Made by a program: the position numbers and the translations under genes. Source: Gluconobacter japonicus (lineage in GTDB: Bacteria > Pseudomonadota > Alphaproteobacteria > Acetobacterales > Acetobacteraceae). From it: DNA of 64,000 nt. The number at the start of each line of letters is the position of its first letter. Position 1 is the first letter of the stretch. Of the stretch, positions 35,951 through 45,065 are shown in pieces. The stretch lies in assembly GCF_002723975.1 (NCBI RefSeq), contig NZ_BEWO01000007.1:62001-126000 (forward strand), written 5' to 3'. The notes beneath the pieces were generated by a model. It searched no databases. It was not told where the DNA came from and saw nothing but the letters and a program-made list of their open reading frames with translations.

Positions 35951-37507
35951 TCAGCGAGTGCGGCGTCGGGCGATGCGCGTTTGCAACGCCGCGGCTGCAT
36001 CCCGGAGTTTCACGACCTTCAGGGCGTCGAGGGAGATGGCATACACTACGCCGCCAAAAATGATTAGCGCGCCAAGCATCCCCAGACGCCAGACACCGTG
36101 CCAGTTTGGCAGATCGGGAGCGACGAATTTCTGGGCGGCGGCAACCCACAGACCCATCATGATGGCCGCTCCGACGATACGTGTGACGCGACTCTTCAGG
36201 CGGGGATCGGGTTTGAAAACGTTACGACGACGAAGAAGGACGGCCAGAATGGCGACGTTGACGAGTGCGGCGATCGTGCTGGCCAACGGAGGGCCGACAT
36301 GGGCGAGCGGTTTGTACAGTGCTAGATTGAGAACAAGGTTCAGGGCAAGTGTGAAGAAGCCGATGCGGACTGGCGTGCTGGTGTCGCCCTCTGCAAAGAA
36401 GCCCGGTGAAAAGACCTTGATGAGCACGAAGGCAGGCAGTCCGAGCGCATAGGCACGGAGCGACTGTGCAGATTTCATAGCGTCTGCAACCGTGAAATGC
36501 CCGTAGCTGAAGAGGCCAGCCATGATGGACGGTGCAAGCGCAATCAGCCCGACGGTAGCGGGTAGCGTCAGGAGGAGCGCGTAATCAAGGGCCCGGTTCA
36601 GGCTGGTGTGAAGGGAAACACGATCCTTGTTCGCGACATGACGGGTCAGAAGCGGCAGGAGCGTTGTGCCAGCCGCTGCGCCCAGAACGCCAAGGGGAAG
36701 CTGGTTGATTCGATCTGCGAAGTACAGGATGGAGGGAGACCCGACCGGCAGGCGGGTAGAAATGATGGTGTCTACCATCAGGTTCATCTGGGTCACGCCA
36801 GACCCGACAAGGCCCGGCCCCATGCGGCGCAGCAGGGCGCGGATATCCTGTGAAAAACTCGGGCGGATCAGATGTGGAGCAACTCCGGCCCGATGAGCGG
36901 CCCAGTAGAGCGCGCCAAGCTGCACAACGCCGGAAATCGTCACGCCCCAGGCGCTTGTGAAGGCAACATTGTGCCAGACATATGCGCCCAGGAAGATGGC
37001 GGCGATGCCAATGATGTTGAAACTCAGATAGGCAGCGGAAGCAGCACCGAATTTTCCAAGACCATTCAGTACGCCGGACACAAGAGCCGCCGCACAGATC
37101 ATAATCATATAAGGGAAGGTGATCTGCGTCAGTGTCAGGGCCAGTGCGAAACGCTCGCCCTGGAAGCCTGGGGCCAGAATTGAAATGATGAGCGGCATGA
37201 ACAATTCGCAGAGAACCGTCAGAATCACGAGCCATGCGATAAGGGCCGAAAGGGCTTGTCCCGCGAAACGCAGGGCAGCCGCTCGGCCTTCTGTTTCATA
37301 TTTCGCTGTGAACATTGGCACGAAGGCGGCATTGAACGCACCCTCGCCAAAGAGGCGCCGGAACATGTTGGGCAGACGCAGGGAGACCAGATACGCGTCC
37401 TGCACCGGGCCTGCGCCCAGGAACGCTGCGAGAAGCTGGTCACGGATCAGGCCCAGAACACGCGAAAGCATGGTCCAGCTGCCAACAGTCAGGAAATTGC
37501 GAAGCAT
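35951..37507 (-). CDS. murJ: Lipid II flippase MurJ
   Basis: A 518-residue polytopic membrane protein of the MOP superfamily, with about 14 helices. It moves lipid II across the inner membrane for peptidoglycan synthesis. MLRNFLTVGSWTMLSRVLGLIRD at the N-terminus and GAFNAAFVPMFTAKYE (both in part) are the MurJ signature; the Arg in LIRD and the Arg/Glu pairs of the central cavity are present. It lies upstream of mutS-glnD on the same strand with a hairpin in between, an order seen in other alphaproteobacteria. Confidence 0.95.
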   Translation of the reverse strand: MLRNFLTVGSWTMLSRVLGLIRDQLLAAFLGAGPVQDAYLVSLRLPNMFRRLFGEGAFNAAFVPMFTAKYETEGRAAALRFAGQALSALIAWLVILTVLCELFMPLIISILAPGFQGERFALALTLTQITFPYMIMICAAALVSGVLNGLGKFGAASAAYLSFNIIGIAAIFLGAYVWHNVAFTSAWGVTISGVVQLGALYWAAHRAGVAPHLIRPSFSQDIRALLRRMGPGLVGSGVTQMNLMVDTIISTRLPVGSPSILYFADRINQLPLGVLGAAAGTTLLPLLTRHVANKDRVSLHTSLNRALDYALLLTLPATVGLIALAPSIMAGLFSYGHFTVADAMKSAQSLRAYALGLPAFVLIKVFSPGFFAEGDTSTPVRIGFFTLALNLVLNLALYKPLAHVGPPLASTIAALVNVAILAVLLRRRNVFKPDPRLKSRVTRIVGAAIMMGLWVAAAQKFVAPDLPNWHGVWRLGMLGALIIFGGVVYAISLDALKVVKLRDAAAALQTRIARRRTR

Positions 37508-37571
37508 TTCCCGTCTCTAGCCTATCCCGTCAGCAGGTAACATATCCTCCTGAGGGCAGAAGGAACGATTT

Positions 37572-37808
37572 TTATCGCAGAACGGTTTCCCGGGCGTACA
37601 GCTTCTCGGAAGGGCGGGTCATGCTCGGGCGAACAGCAGCCAGCCCGATGCAGAGCAGGACGATTTCCAGAGTCAACATGACACTGGCCCAGAAGATGCC
37701 GGGAAGGCCCAGAAAGCTTGAGACGTGATGGGCAACAGACGGCGTGAGTGCCCCGAGAGCGGCAACGACCAGTAGCGGCAGAATAGGGCGCAGAACAGAC
37801 ACCGTCAT
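37572..37808 (-). CDS. Small two-helix membrane protein, unknown
   Basis: A 78-residue protein with two hydrophobic segments at about 7-25 and 37-60, and a basic C-terminal tail (RPSMTRPSEKLYARETVLR in part). The ATG has AGGAGG five bases upstream, the best Shine-Dalgarno in this area, so it is very likely translated. It lies between murJ and the divergent DUF4112 gene. No family recognised. Confidence 0.6.
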   Translation of the reverse strand: MTVSVLRPILPLLVVAALGALTPSVAHHVSSFLGLPGIFWASVMLTLEIVLLCIGLAAVRPSMTRPSEKLYARETVLR

Positions 37809-37913
37809 GACAAGCCTCCTGTCATATTGCTGTCATGAAGCTGGCGTTTTTGAGTGCATGGCGTCAAGGAAAAAGACGCAACTTCCGATCCCGTTGCTGT
37901 GTTGTTTTGTATC

Positions 37914-38366
37914 ATGACCAAAACTTCGTTCACTACGTCTCCCTCCAGCACCGAAGACCTCATGCAGAAGTTGGAGAAGTTGAGGCGCCTTGCCTGGATT
38001 TTGAATGCTGCGGTGCGCATTCCCGGTCTGCGCCTGCGGGCGGGTGCAGATACGATTCTGGGCCTTGTTCCGGGTGGGCTTGCGTTTGGAACGCTTCTTT
38101 CACTTTACATCGTGTGGGAAGGCCATCGGATGGGCGTTGGAAGGCGCATTGTTCGCAAGATGCTGCTGAATGTCGGAATCGAAGCGGCTGTTGGTGTGGT
38201 GCCGCTTCTTGGAGATGTGTTTGATACTGTCTTCAAGGCTGATCTCCGGAATGTTGCGCTAATTGAAGAGGTTCTTGCGCGGACGAGATTCCGGAATAAT
38301 GCGGGATCAGTGATCGAGAAGAATCCGGCGGACGGACTCTTCTACCCGTCCCGAAGTCGGTTTTGA
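37914..38366 (+). CDS. DUF4112 domain protein
   Basis: A 150-residue membrane protein of the DUF4112 family. The marks are AVRIPGLRLRAGADTILGLVPG near residues 35-57, a membrane helix, and VGVVPLLGDVFDTVFKADLRN. The GDxxD-like LGDVFD segment is conserved in the family; function unknown. I chose the ATG at 37914; the frame stays open 20 codons further up without family similarity. Its end overlaps the convergent glutathione peroxidase gene by 60 bases. Confidence 0.78.
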   Translation: MTKTSFTTSPSSTEDLMQKLEKLRRLAWILNAAVRIPGLRLRAGADTILGLVPGGLAFGTLLSLYIVWEGHRMGVGRRIVRKMLLNVGIEAAVGVVPLLGDVFDTVFKADLRNVALIEEVLARTRFRNNAGSVIEKNPADGLFYPSRSRF

Positions 38367-38801
38367 CAGCGGCGTGAACCAGCGGGTGAGATTACCGTCA
38401 CGGCCGATCAGATATTTGTAGAAATTCCAGCGTGGGCGCGAAAGGAAGCCACCCTCCTGACGAAGCCACTGGAAAAGGGGAATGGCTTCTGGTCCTTTCA
38501 CATGAGCCTTTGCGGCCATGGGGAAAGTCACGCCATAATTCCGATAGCAGAATGTTTTAATTTCTTCCGCTGATCCTGGTTCCTGCTCGCCAAAATCATT
38601 TGACGGGACGCCAAGAACCATCAGTCCATCAGGTTTGTCTCGCCCGTAGAGAGACCAGAGATGTTGCAGGTCTTCATATTGAGGCGTGAAACCACATTTT
38701 GATGCTGTATTGACCACCAGAAGTGGGCGGCCACGATAGGCGGAGAGGTCGATGGTTTCACCTGACAGGCCCGGCAGGTGGAAGTCATAGGCGCAGGACA
38801 T
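38307..38801 (-). CDS. Glutathione peroxidase family protein
   Basis: A 164-residue thiol peroxidase of the Gpx/BtuE family. The catalytic Cys36 sits in NTASKCGFTPQY, the middle motif reads VPSNDFGEQEPG and the third is RWNFYKYLIGRDG. It reduces hydroperoxides with thioredoxin or glutathione. The start at 38801 follows GAGAGGGAG and gives normal length; the open frame further up has no family match. No signal peptide, so cytoplasmic. It is convergent and overlapping with the DUF4112 gene. Confidence 0.9.
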   Translation of the reverse strand: MSCAYDFHLPGLSGETIDLSAYRGRPLLVVNTASKCGFTPQYEDLQHLWSLYGRDKPDGLMVLGVPSNDFGEQEPGSAEEIKTFCYRNYGVTFPMAAKAHVKGPEAIPLFQWLRQEGGFLSRPRWNFYKYLIGRDGNLTRWFTPLSKPTSGRVEESVRRILLDH

Positions 38802-38929
38802 GGGTTTCTCCCTCTCGTTTTGAATGAGTGTAATGGCATAACGCGTCGGACGCGAGAGGAGGGCTGGACACGGCGCTGTCATGCAGACAGTTTGGGAACC
38901 GTTCTGTCTCTGAAAGGGAGCTTCTGTTC

Positions 38930-40135
38930 GTGATCCTGCGCGTCCTGATCGGCATGGCCGGTCTTCTTTGTCTTGGCGCGCTGTTTTCTACGAACCGTCG
39001 GGCAATCGACTGGGCTTTCGTTCTGCGGGCACTCGCTTTGCAGGTTGCCATTGCTGCCGTGATCCTCTGGGTTCCGATGGGCGCGCATCTTCTGCATTTG
39101 GTTTCTGATGGTATTACAAAAGTGCTGTCTTACGGCGACCAGGGAAGCGCTTTTCTGTTTGGTGGGCTCGTTGGGCCCAGAATGGCGGATGTGCTGGGCA
39201 ATGGTGGCTTTGTTTTTGCCCTGAAAGTTCTGCCTGAAATCGTTTATGTCGCGGCCCTTCTGGCGCTGTTGCAGCACTGGGGCGTTCTCCAGTTTTTGTC
39301 CCGACTGATTGGTGGGGGGCTTGCCAAGATTTTGCGAACCACCCGGATTGAATCTTTCTCCGCAGTTCTGACGATTTTTCTCGGGCAAAGCGAAATGCCC
39401 ATCGTGCTTCAGAGTTGTCTGGCTGGATTGTCGATGGGAGAACTGGCGACCGTTCTGTGTAGCGGGACGTCCTCTATCGCGGGGTCCGTACTGGCCGGGT
39501 ATGCGTCTCTGGGTGTGCCGATGGAGAACCTGCTCGCAGCGTCTGCCATGGCTATTCCGGGTGGTATACTGTTTTCCCGGGTGCTGTTCCCCGGTCCGCG
39601 GCATGCCAGCACGGAAATTGCCGGGGCCGATCATGGCCATCACAGCATGTTCGAGGCTTTGGCCGAAGGCGCGATGAACGGGGCCAGGATTGCCGTTGCC
39701 GTTGGTGCGGTTCTCATTGCGTTTGTGGGAATTATTGCGCTGACAGATGGGCTGCTCGCCATGGTTGGGCTGTCTCTGTCCCGCATTCTGGGAATGGTTT
39801 TCGCGCCTTTCGCATGGCTGATCGGGGTTCCTTGGGCGGAATGCAATGTCGCGGGTGGCCTGTTGGGTCAGAAAATCGCGTTCAATGAGTTTGTGGCTTA
39901 CGTGAATCTGTCGCCGATGATCCAAGCGCATGCTCTGTCTCACAGAACCATTACGATCCTGTCTTTTGCGCTGTGTGGGTTTGCTAATATTTCCACGATT
40001 GGAATTCTGATCGGCGCGTTCGGGAGTGCGGAACCACGTCGACGGACGGATGTAGCGAAGCTGGCTGTCCGGGCAGTTGTGGCTGGAACGTTTTCCAATG
40101 CGATGAGTGCAGTGATTGCGGGACTGTTTGTTTGA
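38930..40135 (+). CDS. CNT-family nucleoside transporter (NupC-like)
   Basis: A 401-residue concentrative nucleoside transporter. Typical segments are GDQGSAFLFGGLVG, FALKVLPEIVYVAALLALLQHWG (in part), FLGQSEMPIVLQ, and the CSGTSSIAGSVLAGYASLGVP stretch that carries nucleoside and cation ligands in this family. NLSPMIQAHALSHRTITILSFALCGFANISTIGI (in part) is the C-terminal signature. It imports nucleosides with H+ or Na+. Start is GTG at 38930, just before the first helix. No nucleoside-catabolism gene lies beside it. Confidence 0.88.
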   Translation: MILRVLIGMAGLLCLGALFSTNRRAIDWAFVLRALALQVAIAAVILWVPMGAHLLHLVSDGITKVLSYGDQGSAFLFGGLVGPRMADVLGNGGFVFALKVLPEIVYVAALLALLQHWGVLQFLSRLIGGGLAKILRTTRIESFSAVLTIFLGQSEMPIVLQSCLAGLSMGELATVLCSGTSSIAGSVLAGYASLGVPMENLLAASAMAIPGGILFSRVLFPGPRHASTEIAGADHGHHSMFEALAEGAMNGARIAVAVGAVLIAFVGIIALTDGLLAMVGLSLSRILGMVFAPFAWLIGVPWAECNVAGGLLGQKIAFNEFVAYVNLSPMIQAHALSHRTITILSFALCGFANISTIGILIGAFGSAEPRRRTDVAKLAVRAVVAGTFSNAMSAVIAGLFV

Positions 40136-40165
40136 CGCGGCTTCTGGAGACGGGCTTCAGAGGCG

Positions 40166-40357
40166 TTAGGGCTCTATCGACTTTTTGCTGAAAAAGAACG
40201 TTATCCATAAGGATGGTGCACCAATAGCGATGCATTCCCAGAAAAGGGAATTGCCGAACAAATTTTCTTTTGTCGCGACGAAGTCCAGCACACTGATGCT
40301 TATTCCAAGCAGAAAGAAAACGAGTGTCGTCAGGAAAGCGTGCCATGAGGCTTTCAT
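40166..40357 (-). CDS. Small two-helix membrane protein, unknown
   Basis: A 63-residue frame with two hydrophobic stretches (LTTLVFFLLGISISVLDFVA and ECIAIGAPSLWITFFF) joined by a short charged loop. It starts 27 bases after the gpsA stop on the same strand, so it may be the last gene of the tsaD-rlmJ-gpsA run. The AT content is higher than around it. No family recognised. Confidence 0.45.
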   Translation of the reverse strand: MKASWHAFLTTLVFFLLGISISVLDFVATKENLFGNSLFWECIAIGAPSLWITFFFSKKSIEP

Positions 40358-40384
40358 GTTTATCCCTGAACCTGAAAGAGATTT

Positions 40385-41362
40385 CTATTCCACCGTTGGC
40401 GGGCGATCGAGCAGGAGGGACCGGGCTTCGTCGATCGTCAGCTTCTCTGACAGCAGATGCGTCACGGTTTCGATGATAGGCACCTGAACGTTCAGGCTCT
40501 GCGCCAGAGCCACGAGTGCCGGAGCTGTCAGAACACCCTCAGCCACGGTCGTGCGGGAGGCGAGGATGTCCGTCAGTGAGCGTCCTTCCCCAAGTTCGAT
40601 GCCCAGGCTGTAGTTTCGTGACCCACGGCCAGTGCAGGTCAGGATCAGATCGCCAACGCCGGAGAGGCCTGCGAGGGTGGATGCCCGACCGCCGAGCGCT
40701 TCCGCCAGACGGGCGATTTCTGCGACAGCGCGTGTGATGAGGGCGGCGCGTCCATTCTCACCAAGCCCCGCGCCGATGACGATGCCTGCCCCTATCGCCA
40801 CAACGTTCTTTGCAGCTCCGGCAAGCTGTACACCGGCAATGTCATCACTGGCATAGAGGCGGAATGACGAGGAATTAAGCTGACTGGCCAGATGCTGGGC
40901 AAGCGGCAGATCCGCACTGGCGAGCGTTGCGGCAGCGGGCAGGCCTTGGGCGACTTCAATGGCGAAATTCGGGCCGGAAAGGACGGCTGTTGGCCGACCG
41001 GGCATGGTTTCGGCGAGAACATCAAGGGGGAGAAGGGATGTGCCCTGTTCCAGTCCTTTGCAACAGGTGATGACGGGTATTCCGGGGGTTAAAGATTGCT
41101 CCAGTGAGGTCGAGACCTGCCGTGCGGTTTGAACAGGGACGACCAGAAGGACCAGATCGGCCTGTGTGGGAAATTCTCCCGTGACGTGCACTGTATCGGG
41201 CAGGCGGATACCGGGCAGGCGAGGGAGTTCCCGAACATCGGGGGCAACAGGCGAACGCATCCATAGTGTCACATTCGCCCCTGTCCGTGCTGCGGTACAG
41301 GCGAGCGCCGTTCCCCAGGCACCTGCTCCGATGACGGCGATATGGCGATCCGTCATGCTCAT
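40385..41362 (-). CDS. gpsA: Glycerol-3-phosphate dehydrogenase [NAD(P)+]
   Basis: A 325-residue cytoplasmic enzyme that makes sn-glycerol-3-phosphate from dihydroxyacetone phosphate for phospholipids. The Rossmann motif is VIGAGAWGTALA at residues about 9-20; other marks are CCKGLEQGT, SGPNFAIEVAQGLPAA, AAKNVVAIGAGI with the catalytic Lys, and GVGDLILTCTGRGSRNYSLG (in part). The start ATG overlaps the rlmJ stop. It sits with tsaD as in many alphaproteobacteria. Confidence 0.95.
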   Translation of the reverse strand: MSMTDRHIAVIGAGAWGTALACTAARTGANVTLWMRSPVAPDVRELPRLPGIRLPDTVHVTGEFPTQADLVLLVVPVQTARQVSTSLEQSLTPGIPVITCCKGLEQGTSLLPLDVLAETMPGRPTAVLSGPNFAIEVAQGLPAAATLASADLPLAQHLASQLNSSSFRLYASDDIAGVQLAGAAKNVVAIGAGIVIGAGLGENGRAALITRAVAEIARLAEALGGRASTLAGLSGVGDLILTCTGRGSRNYSLGIELGEGRSLTDILASRTTVAEGVLTAPALVALAQSLNVQVPIIETVTHLLSEKLTIDEARSLLLDRPPTVE

Positions 41363-42183
41363 TCTTCGGCCAGTCGTTCGATATGCACCTGCATGTCTTC
41401 CCGATCCTCTGTAGCCAGTCCGGTTTTCATAGCCTCCAGAACTGTGCGGGCCTCGTTCTCAAACCCATATGGGGCGTTCACGACCAGCATTCCACATCCA
41501 TTCAGGCGAGAGGGGTCGAGGGCGGGGCGCAACAGGAATTCACAGGCGATGATGTCTCGGATGCCAGCATCGGTCAGGGCATTGTAGAAGGCGCGGACGG
41601 GTGTGCGATGTTTGATCGGATACCAGACCGCCACGATCCCGGCGCGGAAGCGATTGCGGATAAGTGAAACGGCCTGCGCGCATTGCTGGAAATCATCCAG
41701 CTTTTCAAACGGGGGATCGATCAGGACCAGACCGCGCTTCAAATGCTTCGGTGGCAGGAGTGCGCGTAGGGCCTCGTAGCCATTGCGATGATGGATGGAG
41801 ACCTGTGGGTCATCCCGGAACAGACGACGCAGAGGGCGAACGTCTTCCGGGTGCAGTTCGCAGGCGATGAGTTCATCCTGCGGGCGCAGGACGTGGCGTG
41901 TGAAAGCCGGGGAGCCGGGATACAGCCCGAGATCCCGTACGGCTGCCAGATACTCCTGAAGCGCAGGGTCTTCCGAACCTTCCAGGAGGCCGATCCCTGT
42001 TTTCCACTCGCCGGTTTTCTGGGCTTCCTCGGAAGAGAGGTCGTATTGTCCGCAGCCGGCATGTGTGTCCAGAACGCAGAACCCTGCCGGTTTGCGGGCG
42101 AGGGCTTTCAGAAGGACCAGAAGGATCGCGTGTTTGATGCAGTCCGCGAAGTTTCCCGCGTGGTAGGCGTGGCGGTAGTTCAA
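41359..42183 (-). CDS. rlmJ: 23S rRNA (adenine-2030-N6)-methyltransferase RlmJ
   Basis: A 274-residue SAM-dependent methyltransferase that modifies A2030 in 23S rRNA. It opens with MNYRHAYHAGNFADCIKHAIL, has DTHAGCGQYDL for the SAM site and the catalytic RGLVLIDPPFE (DPPF) near residue 160. Length matches E. coli RlmJ. It lies between tsaD and gpsA; the stop overlaps the gpsA start (ATGA) and the start is 24 bases after tsaD. Confidence 0.92.
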   Translation of the reverse strand: MNYRHAYHAGNFADCIKHAILLVLLKALARKPAGFCVLDTHAGCGQYDLSSEEAQKTGEWKTGIGLLEGSEDPALQEYLAAVRDLGLYPGSPAFTRHVLRPQDELIACELHPEDVRPLRRLFRDDPQVSIHHRNGYEALRALLPPKHLKRGLVLIDPPFEKLDDFQQCAQAVSLIRNRFRAGIVAVWYPIKHRTPVRAFYNALTDAGIRDIIACEFLLRPALDPSRLNGCGMLVVNAPYGFENEARTVLEAMKTGLATEDREDMQVHIERLAEE

Positions 42184-42207
42184 GGGTTCTGTATTCCGGC
42201 TTGGGGG

Positions 42208-43281
42208 TCAGGACAATGCGGTGGCGGGCTGGCGTTCCGAAAGAGGCCAGCGGGGACGTGCGGCGACGTCGATTTCGTGTGGCTGTTCGCCTGCATGCAG
42301 ACGTTCCAGGGCGGCCCAGCCGATCATGACGGCGTTATCCGTGCAGAGGCGTAGGGGCGGTGCGATAAAGGGGATGCCATGATGGTCGGCAACAGCTTCG
42401 AGCGCGCTGCGTAGCGTGCGGTTCGCCGCGACCCCTCCGGCCACGACAAGGGCCGTGGAATGCGGCGCCATGGTGAGCGCGTGTTCCGCACGATCTGCCA
42501 TGACGTCGGCAACGGCGCGCTGAAAGGATGCGGCAACATCAGCGGCGAACTGGCGGGGGAGTGCGCCGGAACCCTGCGGTTCGATAAGACGGCTGACGGC
42601 GGTTTTCAGACCAGAGAACGAGAAGTCGCATCCCTCGCGTCCTTTGAGCGGACGGGGCAGGGCGAAGGCATCATCCCGGCCTTCTGCGGCGAGTTTTTCA
42701 AGAGCGGGTCCGCCGGGCCAGCCGAGGCCGAGCATTTTGGCAACTTTGTCGAAAGCCTCACCAGCGGCATCGTCAATGGTGCCTCCGAGGCGAATGTATT
42801 GCCCGGTCTTCTCCACGGAAATGCACTGGCAATGGCCGCCAGAGACCAGCATCGTCAGAAATGGGAACTTAAGGTTAGCGTCAAGCGCGGGCAGTCGTGC
42901 CGTCAGGACATGGCCTTCGATGTGATTGACCGCGATGAAGGGGCGCCCGAGGGCAAGAGCCAGACCTTTTGCATAGGAACTGCCGACAATCAGGCCACCG
43001 ATCAGGCCGGGTCCGGTTGTTCCTGCAAAGGTGTCGATGTCTGCCAGTGTGAGGGAGGCCTTGGCGAGAACGGACTGAACCAGTGCGGGCAGGGCATCCA
43101 GATGCGCACGAGCTGCAATTTCGGGAACAACGCCACCCAGAATGGCATGATCGTTCTGGGAGAGGACACCTTCGGCCAGAATGGTGCCATCATAGGCAAG
43201 AATGGCGCAGGCGGTGTCATCACAGGACGTTTCGATCGCCAGAAGCGGGCGCAATGCAGCAGGGTCGGACATGCCATGCAT
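42208..43281 (-). CDS. tsaD: tRNA N6-threonylcarbamoyladenosine synthase subunit TsaD
   Basis: TsaD transfers the threonylcarbamoyl group to A37 of ANN-decoding tRNAs, together with TsaB and TsaE. Marks: LLAIETSCDDTACAIL at the N-terminus, the metal-binding HIEGH in VNHIEGHVLTARL, LVSGGHCQ, and VAGGVAANRTLR. Two ATGs at 43281 and 43272 are possible starts; GAGAGAGA lies about 12 bases before the first, giving 357 residues. The frame stays open further up, into the divergent hemC region, without similarity. tsaD divergent from hemC is a conserved alphaproteobacterial arrangement. Confidence 0.93.
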   Translation of the reverse strand: MHGMSDPAALRPLLAIETSCDDTACAILAYDGTILAEGVLSQNDHAILGGVVPEIAARAHLDALPALVQSVLAKASLTLADIDTFAGTTGPGLIGGLIVGSSYAKGLALALGRPFIAVNHIEGHVLTARLPALDANLKFPFLTMLVSGGHCQCISVEKTGQYIRLGGTIDDAAGEAFDKVAKMLGLGWPGGPALEKLAAEGRDDAFALPRPLKGREGCDFSFSGLKTAVSRLIEPQGSGALPRQFAADVAASFQRAVADVMADRAEHALTMAPHSTALVVAGGVAANRTLRSALEAVADHHGIPFIAPPLRLCTDNAVMIGWAALERLHAGEQPHEIDVAARPRWPLSERQPATALS

Positions 43282-43339
43282 TATGACCGAGTCTCTCTCA
43301 TCATGACAGCCCCGCGTGAATGAGCTAAAGCTGCCGTCC

Positions 43340-44389
43340 ATGAATGCTTCCGTCCTGTCTTCCGACGCCCTCCAAAAGGTCGCGGCGGAAGCCGTCCGCC
43401 GATCTCATGCCGCCAGCCCCTCCGGTCAGCGCAAACTCCCGCTCAGAGTTGGCTCACGCGCCTCTCCGCTGGCGCTCTGGCAGACACGGACATTCCTGAC
43501 CCGTTTGACGCGATTTTGCCCGGTCCTGCGCGACATGGGAGCGTTTCAGGAGCATCAGATCAGCACTGAGGGCGACCGTAATCTTACGCAGCGCCTGGCG
43601 GAAATTGGTGGCAAAGGTCTGTTCGCCAAGGAAATTCACGAAGCACTTGTGGCTGGACGGATTGATTTTGCGGTTCACAGCCTCAAGGATCTTGAAACAA
43701 ATCTGCCTCCCGGTCTTGTTCTGGCCTGTACGCTGAAGCGGGAAGATGCGCGTGATGCGATCATCCTTCGTGATCGGACGCTCAAGGTCGATCCATCTGA
43801 TCCGTATGCCTGCTTGCCAGAAGGTGCTCTGATTGGTTGTGCGTCTGTGCGTCGTCAGGCCCAAATGCTGAGTCGCCGGCCGGATCTGCGGTTCGGATTG
43901 CTGCGAGGGAATGTTCAGACCCGCCTGGACAAGCTTCAGGCTGGCGCTTGTGATGCTACGCTTCTGGCACTTGCTGGTCTGCGCCGTCTCGGGATGGAAG
44001 ACCGCGTTGATATCGTACTCGAGCCGGATCAAATGCTGCCTGCTGCGGGGCAGGGCATTGTGGGTGTGACGGTGCGTGAGAGTGATACGGAACTGCGTGA
44101 ACTGCTGTCCGCGATCGAAGATCCGGAAGCCCGGGCTGTTTCGACGGCGGAGCGCGCTCTTCTGGCTGAGCTTGATGGCTCCTGCCGGACACCGATTGGC
44201 GGTTATGCTCGCATCGAAAATGGCGTTCTGAAGCTGACTGGTATGATCGCCAGTGAAGATGGAACATTCCTGATTCGTCGCGAAATTGCTGGCGCGCCGT
44301 TGGAGGCCGCCCGCATGGGAACGGAACTGGCCGAGGAACTGCGCCGGGATACGCCTGCTGCCATTTTCGCTGAGATGATCCGCGCCTGA
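43340..44389 (+). CDS. hemC: Hydroxymethylbilane synthase
   Basis: Porphobilinogen deaminase, which joins four porphobilinogens into hydroxymethylbilane in haem synthesis. The core begins LPLRVGSRASPLALWQT; GGKGLFAKEIHEAL, FAVHSLKDLET and RRQAQMLSRRPDLRF (substrate arginines) follow; the dipyrromethane cysteine lies in DGSCRTPIGGYA. I favour the ATG at 43340 (349 residues); a GTG at 43316 is in frame. Residues before the core (about 30) are a variable extension. hemD follows after two bases, so hemC and hemD are an operon. Confidence 0.94.
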   Translation: MNASVLSSDALQKVAAEAVRRSHAASPSGQRKLPLRVGSRASPLALWQTRTFLTRLTRFCPVLRDMGAFQEHQISTEGDRNLTQRLAEIGGKGLFAKEIHEALVAGRIDFAVHSLKDLETNLPPGLVLACTLKREDARDAIILRDRTLKVDPSDPYACLPEGALIGCASVRRQAQMLSRRPDLRFGLLRGNVQTRLDKLQAGACDATLLALAGLRRLGMEDRVDIVLEPDQMLPAAGQGIVGVTVRESDTELRELLSAIEDPEARAVSTAERALLAELDGSCRTPIGGYARIENGVLKLTGMIASEDGTFLIRREIAGAPLEAARMGTELAEELRRDTPAAIFAEMIRA

Positions 44390-44391
44390 CC

Positions 44392-45057
44392 ATGAAGCGA
44401 CAGGCCGTTCTTGTAACGCGTCCTGAACCGGGTCTGACGGGCACGCTGGAGGATGTCCGGCGTCTTGGATGGAACGCGATCGCCTGTCCAATGCTGGATG
44501 TTCGGGCTTATGCGCCTATAGCGGTGCGGGAATGTGTTGCTGTCGCTATTACCAGTGCGAATGCACTGGTCGCGCTGCAGGACTGGCCGCGCGATCAGCG
44601 TATTGTCGCTGTGGGCTCAAGCACCGCTGCCCGTGCTCGCGATATGGGATTTCAATGGGTCGAGGCGGCAGATGGTGATGCGTGTTCTCTCGCTGCGTAT
44701 TGCCATAGTCATAATCTGACCGGTCCCTCACTCCTGCTGGCTTGCGGCGAAGGCTACGGGCTGGATCTTGCAGAAGAACTGAATGCATCCCGGGTGAGCG
44801 TTTATGGCGTGACCAAAAATGTCAGGCTTACGGATGCCGCTCGGGAGGCCCTGTTGAGGCACGAAGCCGAGGCCGTTGTTTTTTATTCCGGAAAAACGGC
44901 AGACGCCTTCATGGAGGCGCTGGATGAACAGGACAGGAAAAGTCTGTCCGGGGTGAGGGCGCTCTGTCTGTCAGAGGCCATCGCTGCACGCCTGACCGAA
45001 AAGAACTGGCGTGCAGTGGAGTGGCCCGATCCGCTGGAACGGCTCGGGCCTTACTGA
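44392..45057 (+). CDS. hemD: Uroporphyrinogen-III synthase
   Basis: A 221-residue HemD, the cyclising step after HemC. Sequence conservation in this family is low; recognisable parts are the start VLVTRPEPGLTGTL, the ITSANALVAL loop, VGSSTAARARDMGF and the VVFYSGKTADAF strand-loop. The position two bases after hemC and the length settle the assignment. It ends convergently with secB, with a tiny CTGATC-GAAA-GATCAG hairpin between them. Confidence 0.88.
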   Translation: MKRQAVLVTRPEPGLTGTLEDVRRLGWNAIACPMLDVRAYAPIAVRECVAVAITSANALVALQDWPRDQRIVAVGSSTAARARDMGFQWVEAADGDACSLAAYCHSHNLTGPSLLLACGEGYGLDLAEELNASRVSVYGVTKNVRLTDAAREALLRHEAEAVVFYSGKTADAFMEALDEQDRKSLSGVRALCLSEAIAARLTEKNWRAVEWPDPLERLGPY

Positions 45058-45065
45058 TCGAAAGA

